Shown here: one piece after another, positions 22,481 through 36,809 of the stretch
How positions within the stretch are numbered: position 1 is the stretch's first letter
Layout: the number at the start of each line of letters is the position of its first letter
NCBI GenBank assembly: GCA_002205965.3
Contig: NADL03000546.1
Span: forward strand, 434,001-498,000
Direction of reading: 5' to 3'
DNA: 64,000 nucleotides
From: Kappaphycus alvarezii
Taxonomy: Eukaryota; Rhodophyta; Florideophyceae; Gigartinales; Solieriaceae
Notes under the pieces: model-generated
Database searches by the model: none
What the model was told of the DNA's origin: nothing
What the model saw: only the letters and a program-made list of their open reading frames with translations
Program-made: the position numbers and the translations under genes

Positions 22481-25400
22481 GCGCTGATGTGCTTCCATAC
22501 ATCCTGTGTACTCCGACTAAGTCCTCCTTGTCGTGTCCTTACAACTAAGTCCTAATCCGAATCTACATTCCCTAAAGAGGCTTCCGTAATCTCTTTTTTC
22601 ATTAGCTACCCTTCTCATCCCCATAGAAATCTCAAAAATGTGTCTCGCTCTTCTGTTATTTCCATTTACTATCCTTGAGTGGATTATGTTTTGGTTCCAG
22701 CCATTCTTTCGTACTCGCCTGAATTACATCAATCGATGGCTCTTATTCAACAAAAAAAGAATAAGCACAGTGAGAAGGTCCATATGGGAGGTCGTTATGA
22801 CAAATTCGTCCCAATTTTCTGGTTTTGGTGATTCTGAGTGGGCTCCCCTTAATGTTTTGAGACTTCGAGAGCGACAAGACATCGAGAAGATCTTCATTCG
22901 CGTCTAAATCCCATACTATATCCCATTCATCTTGTTTTTTTTCTAGTCCGGTGAAGTGGAGCACAAGAAACTCCACGATCGCCACAATGCAGCATTCATG
23001 TTTCATTATTTACGCCAGAAAATCAAGAAGAAGGAATTTTACCGAGTGTGACTTACCGAGTTCTTAGAATTCATTGAGTCCTACTTTACAGTACCCAACT
23101 CACCCTGGTGCTAGCGCGGTAAACTGGCATGGTGGTATCAACGTATATTACAACTAGCACAACTAAACACAAACAATGTTTCTCCATAAAATTTCACTCG
23201 GATGGTTCTTTGGCTAAGCGCAGACCGCTAAAGATAACTATTACCTCGCAATGGGCAACAATTATCTCCTCTTCAACCCATTGAAATCACTCGCAGATGG
23301 TGGTGGAAGTACTTAGATCACAAACTTCAGCTTTTCTACTCCTGCTTGCAATTATCTTGCCGGTATTTTATTTGAAACAGTTCCTCTTCCTTTTATCAGG
23401 TGAAAGAAGGGACGTAGCTGTTGATTGCGTCTGTGGCTCCATCTTAAATTCTCTTAATTGACATTATAAGCCTTCACAGTCGTTAAATTGCGTATCTTTA
23501 TTTCTTCAGAGGGCCGCTTGCTACCTTGAAGACTCTATAATTACCTTTCTCACCATTTCCCGAGTGACCCCGTCTTCAACTTGTTACCGAGACCATACTT
23601 CATCATTCTGATCTCTTTGGACTGCCTGACTACTGCATCGCCATCAAGACGACCTCACTTCTATTGCTCGACCAGGCCGAATAATTCTTCTCAGTGCTCT
23701 CCGCCGACGCCCATATTGATTGTGCAGTGTGCGAATTAAAGTTCTGCGCTGTCCGCATATTCTCCGCTACGGTCGAAGAAGCGACAAGAGGACGTCTTGA
23801 TGGCAACGCAGTGGTCAACTCAGTCCAAACTGATAAGGGTGATGAATTATATCCTCAGTAAAAAATTGGAGACGGAGTCATGCAGCGGGTTGAGGGGAGG
23901 GTAGTTATAGAGTCTTCAATATTAGAAGCGGCCGTTTGAATGAAGAAAGATGTCTATATAGGGCTTTTCAAGGCTTATCATGTTCATTTAGTGCAATTTC
24001 AATGTGTTTTGAAGCAAGATTTCCGCTCAGAAGCATCTTTTGTATAGAATTAAGGTTTTGAAACTTAAACAATTAATCCAAATGAAAATTCTACAAAACT
24101 TACTTGAATTAGACATTAACGCGAATCCAAGTTTTATTGCTTTTATGTTATTAAGAGTTATATGAATAAATCATCGGCTTTCATTTTTCAGTAGAGCCCT
24201 CGAAAAGGCCAATCCGATGCTCTGTGGCAAAGTTTCTGACGCAAATTAGTGCCTTTTAAGTTATAAATACAAAGATGAATCTTTTTAAGTATGAAACTGA
24301 CTTGGTCCTCACAATGTTTCTCTCCTGTAGTGGATTTTTTCTTTTCGAGGCATTTTTTCAGGAAAAATTCCGAACTAGGAATCATATCATTTATACAATT
24401 TTTCAGTTGGTCCGCTTTGTGACATAGATATCATCTCTATCGTTACTCCCCTTCTTTACTAAACAGTCATGTAACAGGTGACTTGGATATTATCTCAATT
24501 AGTTCATCTGTATTTTTAATATAGAGTTGGCTTAATCAGAGATTATTTTATATATGTATAAAATCTTTTAGACAAGGAGCATGCCACAGTCTTCGTTTCT
24601 ATGCAGTAGTTGCTCTCTACAAAAAGAATTTTTCTACTTGATACTATATTTTTTACGCATTAATTATAGTTTACATGACCTACAGTACTGAGTACAAAGG
24701 AAAAGTACTCTGGGTTTTTGGGGAATGTAGCTACATTCCAAACACGCCAAAAATGTTTCTTTCTGAAAATAGTTCCGCCAACCTCCTGACTCTCTCCAGC
24801 AGCCCTCTAAGTTGTTCCCTATTCTTTTCATAGGAAGCATCGCTAAACAGTCTTCGTTGTTTATTTTTGAGGTTCCTTACTTTTATACTTTTCATAGAAA
24901 GCATCACTAAACCGTCTGAGCTGTTTATTTTTGAGACTCATCACTTTTAATGTCAAACTGGGAAATTTGACAAATTTTTTTGACTATCATGTGTTGACTT
25001 CTGTTTACCGTTTCTGATATATTTTTTTAGTAAATATAGCTGCAACTGTACGTTTTTCGCTTATTCCATAGCAGAGTACAGTAAAGCACCTGTGGGCCTA
25101 AGATCTACGTAAGACAACTTTAAGTCTCTTGTAGAACAGTACAGGTGATGGAACCCAGCCACAGTGTTCGAGCAGAACACCTTCGTCTGCCTTCTACGTC
25201 GATGTTATTATAAGCACTGTGCTTACTGTGTATAACGTTGGGCAGAAGAGCCAATTGACGTGAGTCAAATACTAATTACGATTGTCTTAACTAGTCACTT
25301 GCCTCAAGTAAGCTACCTTAGTAAAGCAGTACTTCTGATAAAGTCCCTTCATGTCCTCTTAAAGCATTCCTATACAATTCCATTGCACTCGTTCGCTATA

Positions 25401-27290
25401 GCTATGTACATCAACTGGATCAGAAATTCAGGTAATGTTATTCAAGGTTTGACTGGGATAGGACTTGAACTAGAAATTAAGTAGTTGAAAATATTATTTG
25501 TTAGCTAAAAGCCAGCCTAAGGTCTGCTTGCAACTGTTTCTGCAGAATGAGGCCACCTATAGGATTTCATGCAGTCGACTTGTGATGATACCCCTAACGG
25601 ATTGCTGGTCCCACTATAGTGTAGGTTCCACCAAAGCTGATAGTCAAATACTCCCTTCGCGGTTGCGGAGCTAGACGCTTGTTCAGGGACGAGTCTCCGA
25701 AAATTTTGAACTTTTTTGGTATTGTTCCTCTGTTGACTTGGGACTTTGTTTTGAACGTATATTTCTGAGACCAAGCAATTCTTTATGATTTCATGGAACC
25801 CGGGATTATTTGACTGTTTGCCGTGGTTCCATTCAGTTGAAACGTTCCTGAGAGATATTCAGGTACGTCAGAGTGAATTTATCAGTGCCCAAAGTTCAAT
25901 CAAATCTTCTCATACGTTTATGATCATCACTACAGCAAACTTTTGGATTACCGTTGCCTATGAAACTCTTTTTACTACGTTAAAAAATAATTAAATTAGC
26001 AGTTGAAGCTTAGTTTGTTCTTCGGAGCATTTTTATTAGATCACGTGATAAGCTCCCAAAATTATGTCGGAAGAAAAGCACTGTGGCATTCCCCTTTCAG
26101 TTCTAGGTTTTTCATCCATACCTTTTCTTTCTAAATTCCCGGTATCAGTGATTCTGAAAAGCTTTCGAGGTAGAGTGAAGGTTTAAAACCTTGCATTCTA
26201 TTGGAAGTTCTAAAATTGAATCCCCTAAATATTGAATCTGCAACCAACGTTGCTTTCATTATTGACGGCTAAACTCATGAAGAAGAAGTGCAGACTTTCA
26301 GAAGAACATTTCAAGACAATCGAGGGGAATTTATTCCGGCCCTAATGAAAAAGAAATTGTGTTATTTAGTGCAAATAAGCTGATGCAAAAATGATTGTTG
26401 GATGAAATTTTCCTTACGCACAATGAAGTCGGATTTTGGCCTTTAAGGTACAGGAAAGAAGATTGAAGTAAACGTAAAAGTAATTCTCATCGCTTAGTTT
26501 GTAAAAAGCACAGGTGAAACACTAAAATGGGACGGATGGCTTTGATTCGGGAAAAATTTGGTCAAAGAGACTCTGTGGACATTTAGATGAGACTAGAAGT
26601 GAGATTGTCGTGATTTCATGTTGAACTTAGTTTTACTTTTGTATAGATATACCAAAGACACTTTTGCGTAAACCTCGGGAATAGGATTCTCAAAGGAAAG
26701 TGTGAAGTCATGAGTCACCAAAAACTATTCTAACAGCAGCAAGTGAATTCATGATGACAGCGTCCCCATTAAAGAGCTAAAAACAGTGTTACCCTTGCTG
26801 ATACCTTAGGAGTGACTGTTCTGATTAGCATTACAGGTAATGTAACCAAACGGATGCAATACAAAAGTGGTTTCGACTAAGATTGTGGAAATCAACCGGT
26901 ACTTGTTTGAGATTAGAGGTGAAAGAGATATTGTCTGCAATTCAAAAAGGGAGTTATTGAAGAAACGTCTAACTTTCGAAAATCTGACCGGTATGTCTTT
27001 CATACACTTCCAACCTATAAATATCCAAAACTACTTATGCATTTTTTTAAAATTGGTGCGAAAATTTGCCCAAGTTCCACATAATTGATTACGAGGGACA
27101 TTTATGAGAACAGAAAAGTTTCTATGCAGATGCTTGAAATTGACGCTGAAATACGTAATATGCTGTCAAATTTCAGATTGAAGAAATTTATATGAACGAT
27201 GACTAGTTGATATGAATTTGAAGTATATTACTACTTCAAGTTCTCAGTTTGGAAATAGTCACAGATACAAAGCACGATAAATGACAATAG
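22481..27290. other. AT-rich gene-poor region
   Basis: Composition turns AT-rich from about 22.5 kb. All frames are short, and none shows a domain I can name. I read the stretch as ageing repeats. A 64-bp imperfect tandem duplication lies at 24824-24951. Confidence 0.45.
24824..24951. repeat. 64-bp imperfect tandem duplication
   Basis: Unit one starts at 24824 (cttttcataggaagcatc) and unit two at 24888 (cttttcatagaaagcatc). Both contain ctaaac, then ctgtttatttttgag or the near variant ttgtttatttttgag. The copies have diverged at several positions. Confidence 0.75.
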
Positions 27291-27299
27291 AAATTAAAA

Positions 27300-28060
27300 G
27301 GATCAGTATGAAGAGCATTTTCCTGGAGGAACTGAAAACAGGGCACCCCCTTATCGACAAATTGATCGTGAGATCAAAGTGAAGGACGGAGAAAAGAAAT
27401 CTGATCTGCTTCAAATCAAGTTGTCCCTACATGCTCGCGGGGCAGCGAAATATAGGTAAGCGGAAAATAAAATCCGCAACTAGTTATCAAAAGGTTTTAT
27501 TATGCGATTAGCTGCGACGAAATTTTGTCATGATGCGATTACGACTTGACTGATATATTTATCATTAGATTCCAGTTCCTGAAATCGAAAACCTCTGGCG
27601 CTAATGAAATCACTGCTATATACTTATTGCAAACATTGCAAAGGACTGTGTTTTTTCAGATTATTTGCCCTCAAATAGTGAAAATAAATCCATTTTAAGG
27701 TTTGGCAGATTTTAAAGAAAAGTTGTAGTTGAAAGCAGATAACTTCTACTATTAAATACCCTAAAATATATCTCCTTCCAAAATTATGAATAGCATGATC
27801 GAGAACTATTTCTGTACCCGATCATACTATTCATACCATTTCATATTAAATACGTACTTAAAAAAAGGTCTCAATTTCTCTCATATCAGTGCAATTGGCC
27901 TATTATCGAGATGCCTCTGATGATTTGAATCCTTCTGTAGATATTGCCAATAATTCGGCACTACAAGATGATCTAGGCATGTCTCCATCTGAGCTCGACT
28001 TTTGGAAGAGTACCTCAAGCGATTGTGCTGTATACTTCCTGTAAATGACTAGCTTACATC
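27300..28060 (+). mobile_element. Gypsy (Ty3)-like retroelement fragments
   Basis: Two short similarities lie in order on the plus strand. Near 27340-27400 the translation APPYRQIDREIKVKDGEKK resembles the segment just before the Ty3/gypsy RT (PPHRxxDHxIxLxxGxxPP). Near 27940-28015 the translation VDIANNSALQDDLGMSPSEL, followed by DF, resembles the end of the gypsy integrase core (EFAYNxSxHxSxGxSPFELxYG). The distance between them is far too short for RT plus RNase H plus integrase, so most of the element is deleted. The integrase match is the better of the two. Confidence 0.4.
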
Positions 28061-28960
28061 TTCACTGTTTAGAATAATTCAGTTGTTAACCCTAAATTTC
28101 TCCTGAGGGTGAGATTTTTTCTTATAAAAATGCAAAATATCATCAAGCGACTTATTCTTCTACGTGTTATAAGGTTCAAAACTATAATGTCGGCTTTTTC
28201 GATCAATTTCTCTCTGTTTTCTTATGCCTATTTCAGATCGGAGTATTTTTAAAACTTTTCGCATAATTTATTGACTAATTCTGGTAATAAAACTTCTTGG
28301 CAAAAATAATTTAGTTTGGATCTGCCGGGTCAATTTAACATCCAACTAATGATCCATATCATTAGTGTCACACCATAAACGGAGCATGCTGATCAAATTC
28401 TGTTGAAGCTCTTCCCATCAGTGCACCTTGTTTGTAAAATTATGTGAAAGAACATGACTTTGATGCTATTCCAGGTCACAAGAAAATTGGTCGTGGTTAC
28501 AAGTTCTTGCGCATCAAAGTCAAGAGAATTTGATGCGCGGTATGCTTATTGGTGATGATAAGTATCAATCGATAAAATACTTCTTTGATAATTAATTAGA
28601 TAGATAATATCCTACGAAGGAGTCATTTCAGAGTTTCAATCGAAATCAGTACATGCTGCCACAATATCATTCACAAGGACTTCAATAATCTGTAGGAGAG
28701 AATAATTTTACTGTAGAACTACTATGTGATATATATATACAGATAATTGAACTCTATCGGTATCAAACTCAATGTTTGAAAGTATCGCAACAGAGAATTT
28801 ATATATATCAGATATAATAGAGAATTTGTATATTATCTCAAAGACTTTAACATCTTCGTAATTACTGCACGGATTTTTTACTGATTATTCATATTTTATG
28901 CATCACTTTCGTCCAATGTAGAGGATTAGTTAACCAATTCATTCGTTTCTTTGTAGTATT

Positions 28961-29009
28961 CGCTCCCTAAAAATAGCTATTTTTTCGCTCCCTAAAAATA
29001 GCTATTTTA
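28961..29009. repeat. 25-bp tandem duplication
   Basis: The unit cgctccctaaaaatagctat plus a T run occurs at 28961-28985 and again at 28986-29009, nearly identical, which suggests a recent slippage duplication. Confidence 0.85.
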
Positions 29010-32000
29010 TAGCTTCTTCTGCATAATATCTTCTTTAGCTATTATCTGCATGAACTATACTAATGATAAAGTACTGAGTATATAAATAAAGTTCTTCTGG
29101 ATTCTTGGGGAAACCTAGCAACATTCTAATAAATACTCTATTTTATTTATTTTTACAGAGTTCACTCATCCTTTTTACTCCATTTAAAAGGACCCAGTTC
29201 CGCACCTTTCCTTTTACTATGGTGCCGTTTTTATTGCTCTTGGTTTGAGATAACATATTCATAGCAGTTTGTAACGCTTCTTTGGTCAGCAGCAAGACAA
29301 AATGTTTCGCACAAAATGTTGGCAGTATAGGCGCCAAAATTAGAGATAGAATGCCAGTTTATTGAAGTTAAGTATGGTGAATTGGAGCACCCTGGTGATC
29401 CTAAATCACACAAATTTCGATTTTATTTATCCTTCTAGTCGTGTGCTAAGTCATGAGATCTTTCTCAGCTATATAAATCACAGGTCGCAGTATTACTTTA
29501 CTTTTAAATCTTTACATCAGGCAAAAAATCTGTTCATTTTTTCCAGGGCGTTATATACACTAGAAATCAATATTCCCAAAAAGCGATAGTTTTCGTTGAG
29601 ATTTGCAACGGCACAATTACAAAAATTTTTTTTATAATTGTTAGATAGTAGCAGTACCCATGCTAAAATAACAATCAAATAGCCCAGAATTTTTCATTTT
29701 CCTCATTCCAATATAGTAAATAAGCTCGAAGCCCTTTCTTGCATGGAGCACAATCGATTATCTTCTCTCATTCTAGTCACACTTATTGTAATGAAATTAT
29801 TTAAAAGATACTTAAATTGTTCAAAATAATTGCTTTCAAACCAAACACACAATTTTTAAAGAACTTTAATTACTAAAATATCGTTATAGCCACCATCTCT
29901 GGAATTACATAGTCGTTACACATTATATTTATACGTATCCTTACCTCATCTGAAAATTTTCAAGATGATAAACCAAAAGTACTCCCCTTCGATTATGTTT
30001 CTGGAGAATTTTCTGTACACGTTTAAACCTGTAACTCTCATTTCACGTTGAGGTAGTACAAAGAATCTTAGTTAATTAAAAATGAAAATTTTGGTCCTTA
30101 ATAGTATTAGTAGTTCAGTTGGTTGTTAAAAACTTCATATTCCTAATTTCCTCTATTAAATTCTAAAATTTAACCCTATAGCTTTTTATTCGAAAAAGAA
30201 TTTGAACCCTACATCTTTAGGTAACTACTGTACATGAATATTTCAAAATGAAAAACAGATTCCTAGCAAGTTCTGTCGTCCTTCGCTTCAACACATCTTC
30301 GCTATTGCTGACCGGATAGGGAGAAAAGTTTTCAAAAAAAACAGGATGCTATGCTGTTATTTTATACGTAATAGGATTTAAACAAACTCCTTCGTCCTTA
30401 GAAACGAGTCCAGAATTTTTAAGCTCTTATGTAGAGTATTTTAAGCTTTCGACAATTGAAAATTAATCTAGGCCGCGAATCATAGCACCTGTGCAACGAT
30501 ATCCTAAAACTTTACATTTTTATCTACCAGATGGAAATGGGAAACTCCCTTTTTCCTGCGGGACTGATTGGTTCGAATAACGGCTGGAATTCAGTTATAG
30601 CCATAATTTTTGTTCTGATTCTATTATCTACTGTCATTTTTCTAAGAAATAATCATATTTTCTGTTATTTATAGAAACAGATCCATATATAAAGTCTAAG
30701 TTTGATCTTCATTTCCATTTTACCCCTTACGTATGTTGAAAGATAAAATAGATTTCGACTCGGGCTTTTTTCTGATCCAAGTAGGCTAAAATTACATCTC
30801 GAAACGTATCTAATTATATGAAATATAAATGAAAGAAAAAAGATCAAAAGGACGTAGGTGAAAGATACACTAGCGACGTTTTCACTTGTAACTCAAACTT
30901 CTTCACTGCAAGTTCCGAATCAAAAGATAAACTACGGATACCGATTGAACTCAAAAACTTCAATAATTACTGGGTGCGCAGAATTGATCAATTCTGATCA
31001 AGGTATTATAGAATATAAATTATGTAGGGAGAGAGAGATACTAACTATTTTTGTCTACATTTCTATTTACATATAATGTAGAATAAAGCAGGCTTTATAG
31101 GACCATATATTTGTTGCTATGAAAACAAAAGAGCCCAAAAAAGCCTTTTTGATGTCATTCATAGCTTAAAAGTAAATATGTAACTAAGTTTTACATCGCG
31201 GTCCGATTTATATCTTCGAAACACGATTAACTTGTTTGTGAAGAGAATGATGAGGATGTAATATTTAATAAATAACAGTTACGAAATTTTTTTTGTGTTT
31301 ACTTACATTTATTGCATTTTAAATACATGAAAGACCACTACTTGTCCCATTTCATATGACATAATATCATTAGTCCAATATTTTACGTCCAAATTTCCAT
31401 TCTCTCTCCATAGGCTGAAGAAATATTTATTCATTCTAGCTTTTCTATCCATTGCAATATTGAAAATATCCACTAGATTGTGAGAAATTTACATAAGCGA
31501 GTGATAGAAATAAAATGTGCCATTAATATTCAATTATTTGATAATTAAATTTGACTTAAGGTCTTTTGGACTAATAAATGGAATATAATCAATTACCAAT
31601 GCAGGGATTATTAAGTACTCCTTTACATCTAATTTTTCTTTGTGTTTCGTGACAATATTTTTGTACTCCCTGGGTCAAATACCTTTTTTACTGCCGAAAC
31701 TTAAGGGAACGAACTACATTTTCAAACTACTCTGTATCTTTTTCGGACACAATAATTATTCCTCTGGTTTGCCAATGCACGAAATGAGAATATTATATAT
31801 TTGCAAAAGTATTATCACAAAGTAGAAGTAGTTGAGCAGTTTCCTTGAGTATACTGGTAATTACCAGAGATTTCTTGGAGGTTACCATATTTATTTCCTG
31901 TTCTTTGATGTGTGGTATTTTTAGAGGATTCTGACAGCCTGCGAAAATGAGGTTGAAGTTCAAAAAAACTAAAAAATAGTGAAATCACACTTCATGTTTT

Positions 32001-33655
32001 TGTAAGAAGGCTGATAGGCACCTTTCATTCCTGAAAGGTAGAATTTTCATTCTCGATAGTGATTAGTAAAAATGTACTACTTAGCCGCTTTTAAATTAGG
32101 AATATAAGAACGATTGAAACAAATCGCAAAAAAAGAGAGAAAATAAATCGATCTTACTTTCAACTTGCGCAAAACTAGAATTATCTGAAATGATTCGGAT
32201 AATTTTCGAATGACTTGATATTTTTAAGTTCTCTAGTACTCCCTTCGGAAATGATATGCACTGCCGGCTGACTCTATGGGTCATTTCTTTTCTGAAGATC
32301 AACGTAATACTAGGTTCAGACCAGAAAGTAATCTATTATGACATTCGCTAGCCATAAATGGGATGGCGAAAGTTCCACCTTGTTGAAAAAATCTATAATT
32401 GACAAGAATTTGAACAGAACCCCCAGGTATAACTTTTTGGACTTTAAAATAATCTCTGATGTCTTATATGTAATTATTATGCCTCTTTTCACAAAATATT
32501 TAAAGAAGGTAAAATATTAACATTGAAATCATTAACAGACGCACTAGCAGATTTGACGCATGTTCACCAACATCTTCGAACATCAGTGGTTTTTTACTTC
32601 TCAATGGATGAGAGTAATCGCTTTGAGCGAGTATATGTTTGGAACTTAGACGTCAACTCTTGCAATGGGGGAAGTGATTCAACGGTAAAACATGAAAAGA
32701 ACTGATGTCTCGCTTTAGTTGTTGGAAAATCCGAAAGTCTCTTTCCACAGTAACTGAAGGAGACCACTGAGTCAACATTACTGCTTTGACAACAGAGTTT
32801 TGATGTAGGATGAGGAATTTAGCTCCATTTTGAAAGTAACTTGCCATATTTTCCTGGTACTACTAACGAAAAAAGCTATTTATGATACATTGGCAAACAT
32901 TTTATCGGTAATACCACTATGTACTCGACGGTTTCTCCTAGACGTATGGTGGAACATCAGAAAATACCAAAAAAGGAGTTCTATTTCCCTCAGAACATAA
33001 TATTTATGGGAGAAAAAGGAAGTTGGTTGTTCAAGTACCGATCGTTCATTTTTCATTTTTCTCATTTAAAAATCATTTTTGAGTATTTGTGGATTCTGTA
33101 AAGCAATTAGGACATGTTTCGCAAATCTCTAGAATATTGAAAATTTCTGGTCTTATTGATTTAAAATGGATGACTTTACTGGTCAAAAGATTAGAGCATC
33201 CATTCCCTTAAATAATACATACATGTGATTCTAACTACAGGTGTTTAAAATATTCAACATATTTTTCCTAATATCAGTTTTGTTTAGAACTTCTTCTATC
33301 GTCTTTTATCCTAAAAGCCGTGATGAGGAGTTTCTGGATGAATAAAAGGTTTAATAAGATTCTTTATTTTATTATCATGTTTCATTCAGAAAGGTTTACA
33401 TTCTCTATCACCATTGTAGAGAATATGATAGGAATCTGGGTACTTCAGCAAAAATCCTCCTATCAATCGGTACTGAAATTGCCCAATAACATTTGTGCTG
33501 CACAATATTCGAATGAGAAAGCGGTTAAGTGAATTAAGAAATAAATTCGAGCGTTTATATATTCAATGGCATTCTTTTGAATATCAGTAGTCGCTACTTT
33601 GAGAACGGTTGAAACAAGTGTCATCCAGTATATTGTAACTTACTGTATTCATATG

Positions 33656-33713
33656 CTATGTGAATAGCTGATTAATATACAGTACTATGTAAATAGCTGC
33701 TTAATATACAGCA
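33656..33713. repeat. 29-bp tandem duplication
   Basis: The unit that starts ctatgtgaatagctgattaa (33656-33684) recurs as ctatgtaaatagctgcttaa (33685-33713). Both end with tatacag plus two bases. Confidence 0.8.
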
Positions 33714-34339
33714 CAAATTAGAAAGTCTCTGGTTCATGGGGAGCATTTTTAAATACTTACCATGCATTCAATGTTCAAATTTTAAGTTATTTTGTGTAAA
33801 GTTTGATATTGGCGTCTAAATATTCAATCTTCTTTCAATTATTCACTTGCAATTTTCATTATCACTTTTTCCTTTGGCTCCAATTCTTCCTCCGTTATAG
33901 ATCATGCGTTGACCAAAAAGACAAATAATTTTTCTAGACAGTACTGTTTCTCTCTACCTACATTCTATTAAACGCTCAAAAATTTATGAAACTCTTTCTT
34001 GAGACCCACCAGACGTGCAAAAACGTGTTCTTTGTGATTTTTGCCTTGATTTCTCCAGACATCACACCTTTGAACCACTCCGCCCACGGACCAAACTTTC
34101 AGCATCCAACCCCTTAAAGAAAAATTACATATATATACTTTTCTAATGTCTGAAAACAATCGAAGCTCCCAGATACTGTTGCTGTGATACAATTGTACCA
34201 AACAAGTTTCGCGCAGATAAAGTTTTCTGTGCTATTAAGAACTCATTTTTGAGCTTCAAAACATTCCAGCAACCTGTTTCTGTCCATTCAATCAAATATG
34301 AGTCAACGAAACATTTAAAGAAAAATTTATGGCCACTTT

Positions 34340-35044
34340 TAGACCTGATGCCATGAAATGCTGGATATCTATGGGGACCACTTGCTACATTGTCGCTTTG
34401 GCTTCGAGCGGAATACTCGCCATAACAACCAGGTGACTTTACTGGGGAACGACCTTGCAAGAGCCGCCCGACGTCCATTCATCGAACCTCGTCTACACTA
34501 CCAAAACAAGATGAGGCCGGATATCAGGGCGATGGGAGCCGGCAGTGGCACGGATTATTTCGACGTAACCTTTGTCAACCCGCTCGCTCCCTCCCACGCA
34601 AGAGCCAGGGCTTTCAACCTACTAGCAAGCCTCAACGCAGCTCACGCAGAGAAACAGCGGAAATACCAAGGGTTCCTTGCTGAGCTGCCTGGGAGAAACA
34701 GGCTGGTTCCTGTTCCCATCTCAACGCTTGGAGGATGGAATCCGGCGGCGTTCTCCTTCGTCAAGGAACTCGCGAGAACCGTTGCCACCCGCGCAATGGA
34801 ACGTTTTTCGAAGGTTAGAGGCATTCTTTTACAGCGGCACTCTGCTTTGACAGTAACCTCCAATGCAGCTTGTTTGCTGGCTGGCCTCCCTTCCACCTTC
34901 TGGTAGATTGGAGTGCCATCCACAGCTTTCGACGCATTGTACGGATTCGCAATTGGCTTGACAATGATACGATATCTACGCTCCGGTACAAATTTACTGG
35001 ATACCAACCCACATATCTACCACAGTAAATTAACCCTCATTTAC
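34340..35044 (+). mobile_element. LINE 3' fragment: restriction-like endonuclease domain and tail
   Basis: The frame 34358-34906 encodes YGDHLLHC, RHNNQ, RPDI (residues 53-56) and FDVTFVNPL (68-76). This is the same H/C plus RPD...D layout as in the 5.0-6.6 kb fragment, so it is the RLE domain of a non-LTR retrotransposon. The upstream zinc cysteines begin near 34343 (tgccat...) and everything 5' of them is missing. After the stop at 34906 a 3' UTR of about 140 bp ends in the tail tccggtacaaatttactgg to catttac (34982-35044), which is shared with the 79-bp insertion at 19741. The copy is a 5'-truncated, dead insertion inside AT-rich DNA; its higher GC marks it out from its surroundings. Confidence 0.7.
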
Positions 35045-36809
35045 TTTTAGACCTCAATATTACTCCGGGCAAATCTCTGATTTCTGTTATACATTTCATT
35101 GTTCCTTAAATCCGCCACTTAACTCTTTCACTACTTATACAATAGCTTTAAATTAGCACTTACGATAATACTTACAGTATCAGAATAATTTGAAACTCAT
35201 AAAAGATACAAATAACACACGTAAAGATCCTTCTATCGCCTTTAATCTACGAGGTTGGTACAAATCATGAATTTTATTTGGATGATGATATATGTTTCCA
35301 ATACGTCCGGAATATTATTGCTAATAATTCTTCGCAGCCTTTATAAATTAGATACAGAACAAAACTTTCGGCAGTAAAAAAAATTTAAGTGTTACTTGTT
35401 ATTTGTAAGGTCTTAAATGACAGCTCGCAAAATATAATATCGTACTGCAGGGATTTTACTATTACTTGCATAATCACTTCCCATTCATATGTAACAAAAG
35501 ATCATATTTTTTGTATATTCTGAACAAATGTATTCTAGGCGAGACTTACACTTCCACTAAAGCACACCTTGCAACACTCTGAACATATTATTGGAAAATA
35601 AAGAGAATTATTGGCTTTTAGGGAGGTTTTCTGAATACTGGATGCAGTATAAGGAATTCATAACACTAATATTTAAAATATTTCATTTTCCATGGACACC
35701 TTATGCTATTTTAAGAAGTTCAGATCTATTTATTTCATAAACAATTCGAATATGGGAATTAAGAGAGTCAGGATAGCTAGAGCAAAATTTTCCAGAAAAT
35801 AATTCTATTTTGACGGAAGGAAGCCACACAAGAATTTCAATTTTAACATAAACTTTAAGAATTTTTTCTTTAAGTATATCAGTTGCTTGGATTGAATTAG
35901 ATAATAATGAAAAATTTTTCGAAGGCCCTGTAAGTTCTCGTGGTGGGAAAATAAATTCAGATACACTGAGAACGGATTTAGTATGTGACTTTTTCTTGCA
36001 AACTTTTATTTTATTCTCAGTACTACCAACTTTTTCTATCTGTCTCAAATTAATCTAAATAAGCGTGTTACTTTCGAGAACTCTCGGTATTAGCTGACAT
36101 ACAATATTGCACATCTACATTATCTCAAATCAAGTTTCAAGGCATGATTATTCCCTAGCGAAGTCATATTTTCAAGTCTCGAAGCTACAGGAAAATTTAA
36201 TAACAGATCAATACAGGGAGAAGTAATTGTCGTTTTATTTGCGATATGATTTTTCATCTAGATTTATGCAGAACTGTTTTTCTTTTTTGTTGATTCTCTA
36301 ACTTTGAACAATCTTCTAAAATTTAGCATAAAAAGGATATAAAAAAGCAAGACTATCTGCCATCCTCGCGATGACCTGTTTAAATTAATATCGCATTTAA
36401 TAATTTAACAATAATGTTGATAATTTTAATCAGTGTATTTTTCATTAAAAAATTGACACCTTAGAGACAATGAAATTTCTGTTGGTTTCTTGTGTTGATT
36501 TTCAATAAATGTTTTATAATGGGATTGCGCCATGTTCGTTGGTCTTAGTAGCATCAGTGGTGGTTTATTTGATGAAATTGTAATCTACACAGGAATTTAA
36601 TAAGATAATTACGTATAAATTTATAATTCTCTGAATACAACATACTCACTTTAATGAGTCACATAATAACCTAATTGCAGTTTTTTTGCATAACTGAAGA
36701 GGTCTGGATGAAACCAAAATTCCCAATATTGAGAAAACCATGGCGTTTCATATTATTGAGATGAAAATATCTATAGTTTAAAATGCATACCAACAGGAAC
36801 AAATTGCAG
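35045..36809. other. AT-rich region without genes
   Basis: I see no domain-bearing frame. The frame 35701-36048 (minus) is Lys- and Ser-rich with no recognisable motif and I do not call it. Confidence 0.45.

Larger units (their letters stand above)
28061..34339. other. AT-rich region without supportable genes
   Basis: This is long AT-rich DNA with only short frames. A fragment at 32523-32705 (FYFSMDESNRFERVYVWN) faintly recalls Mutator-type transposases but is not convincing. Two short tandem duplications are listed (28961, 33656). Nothing else stands out. Confidence 0.45.

Noticed and set aside
32523..32705. Mutator-type transposase similarity (FYFSMDESNRFERVYVWN)
   Set aside because: Only about 20 residues resemble the family pattern and the flanks do not continue it.
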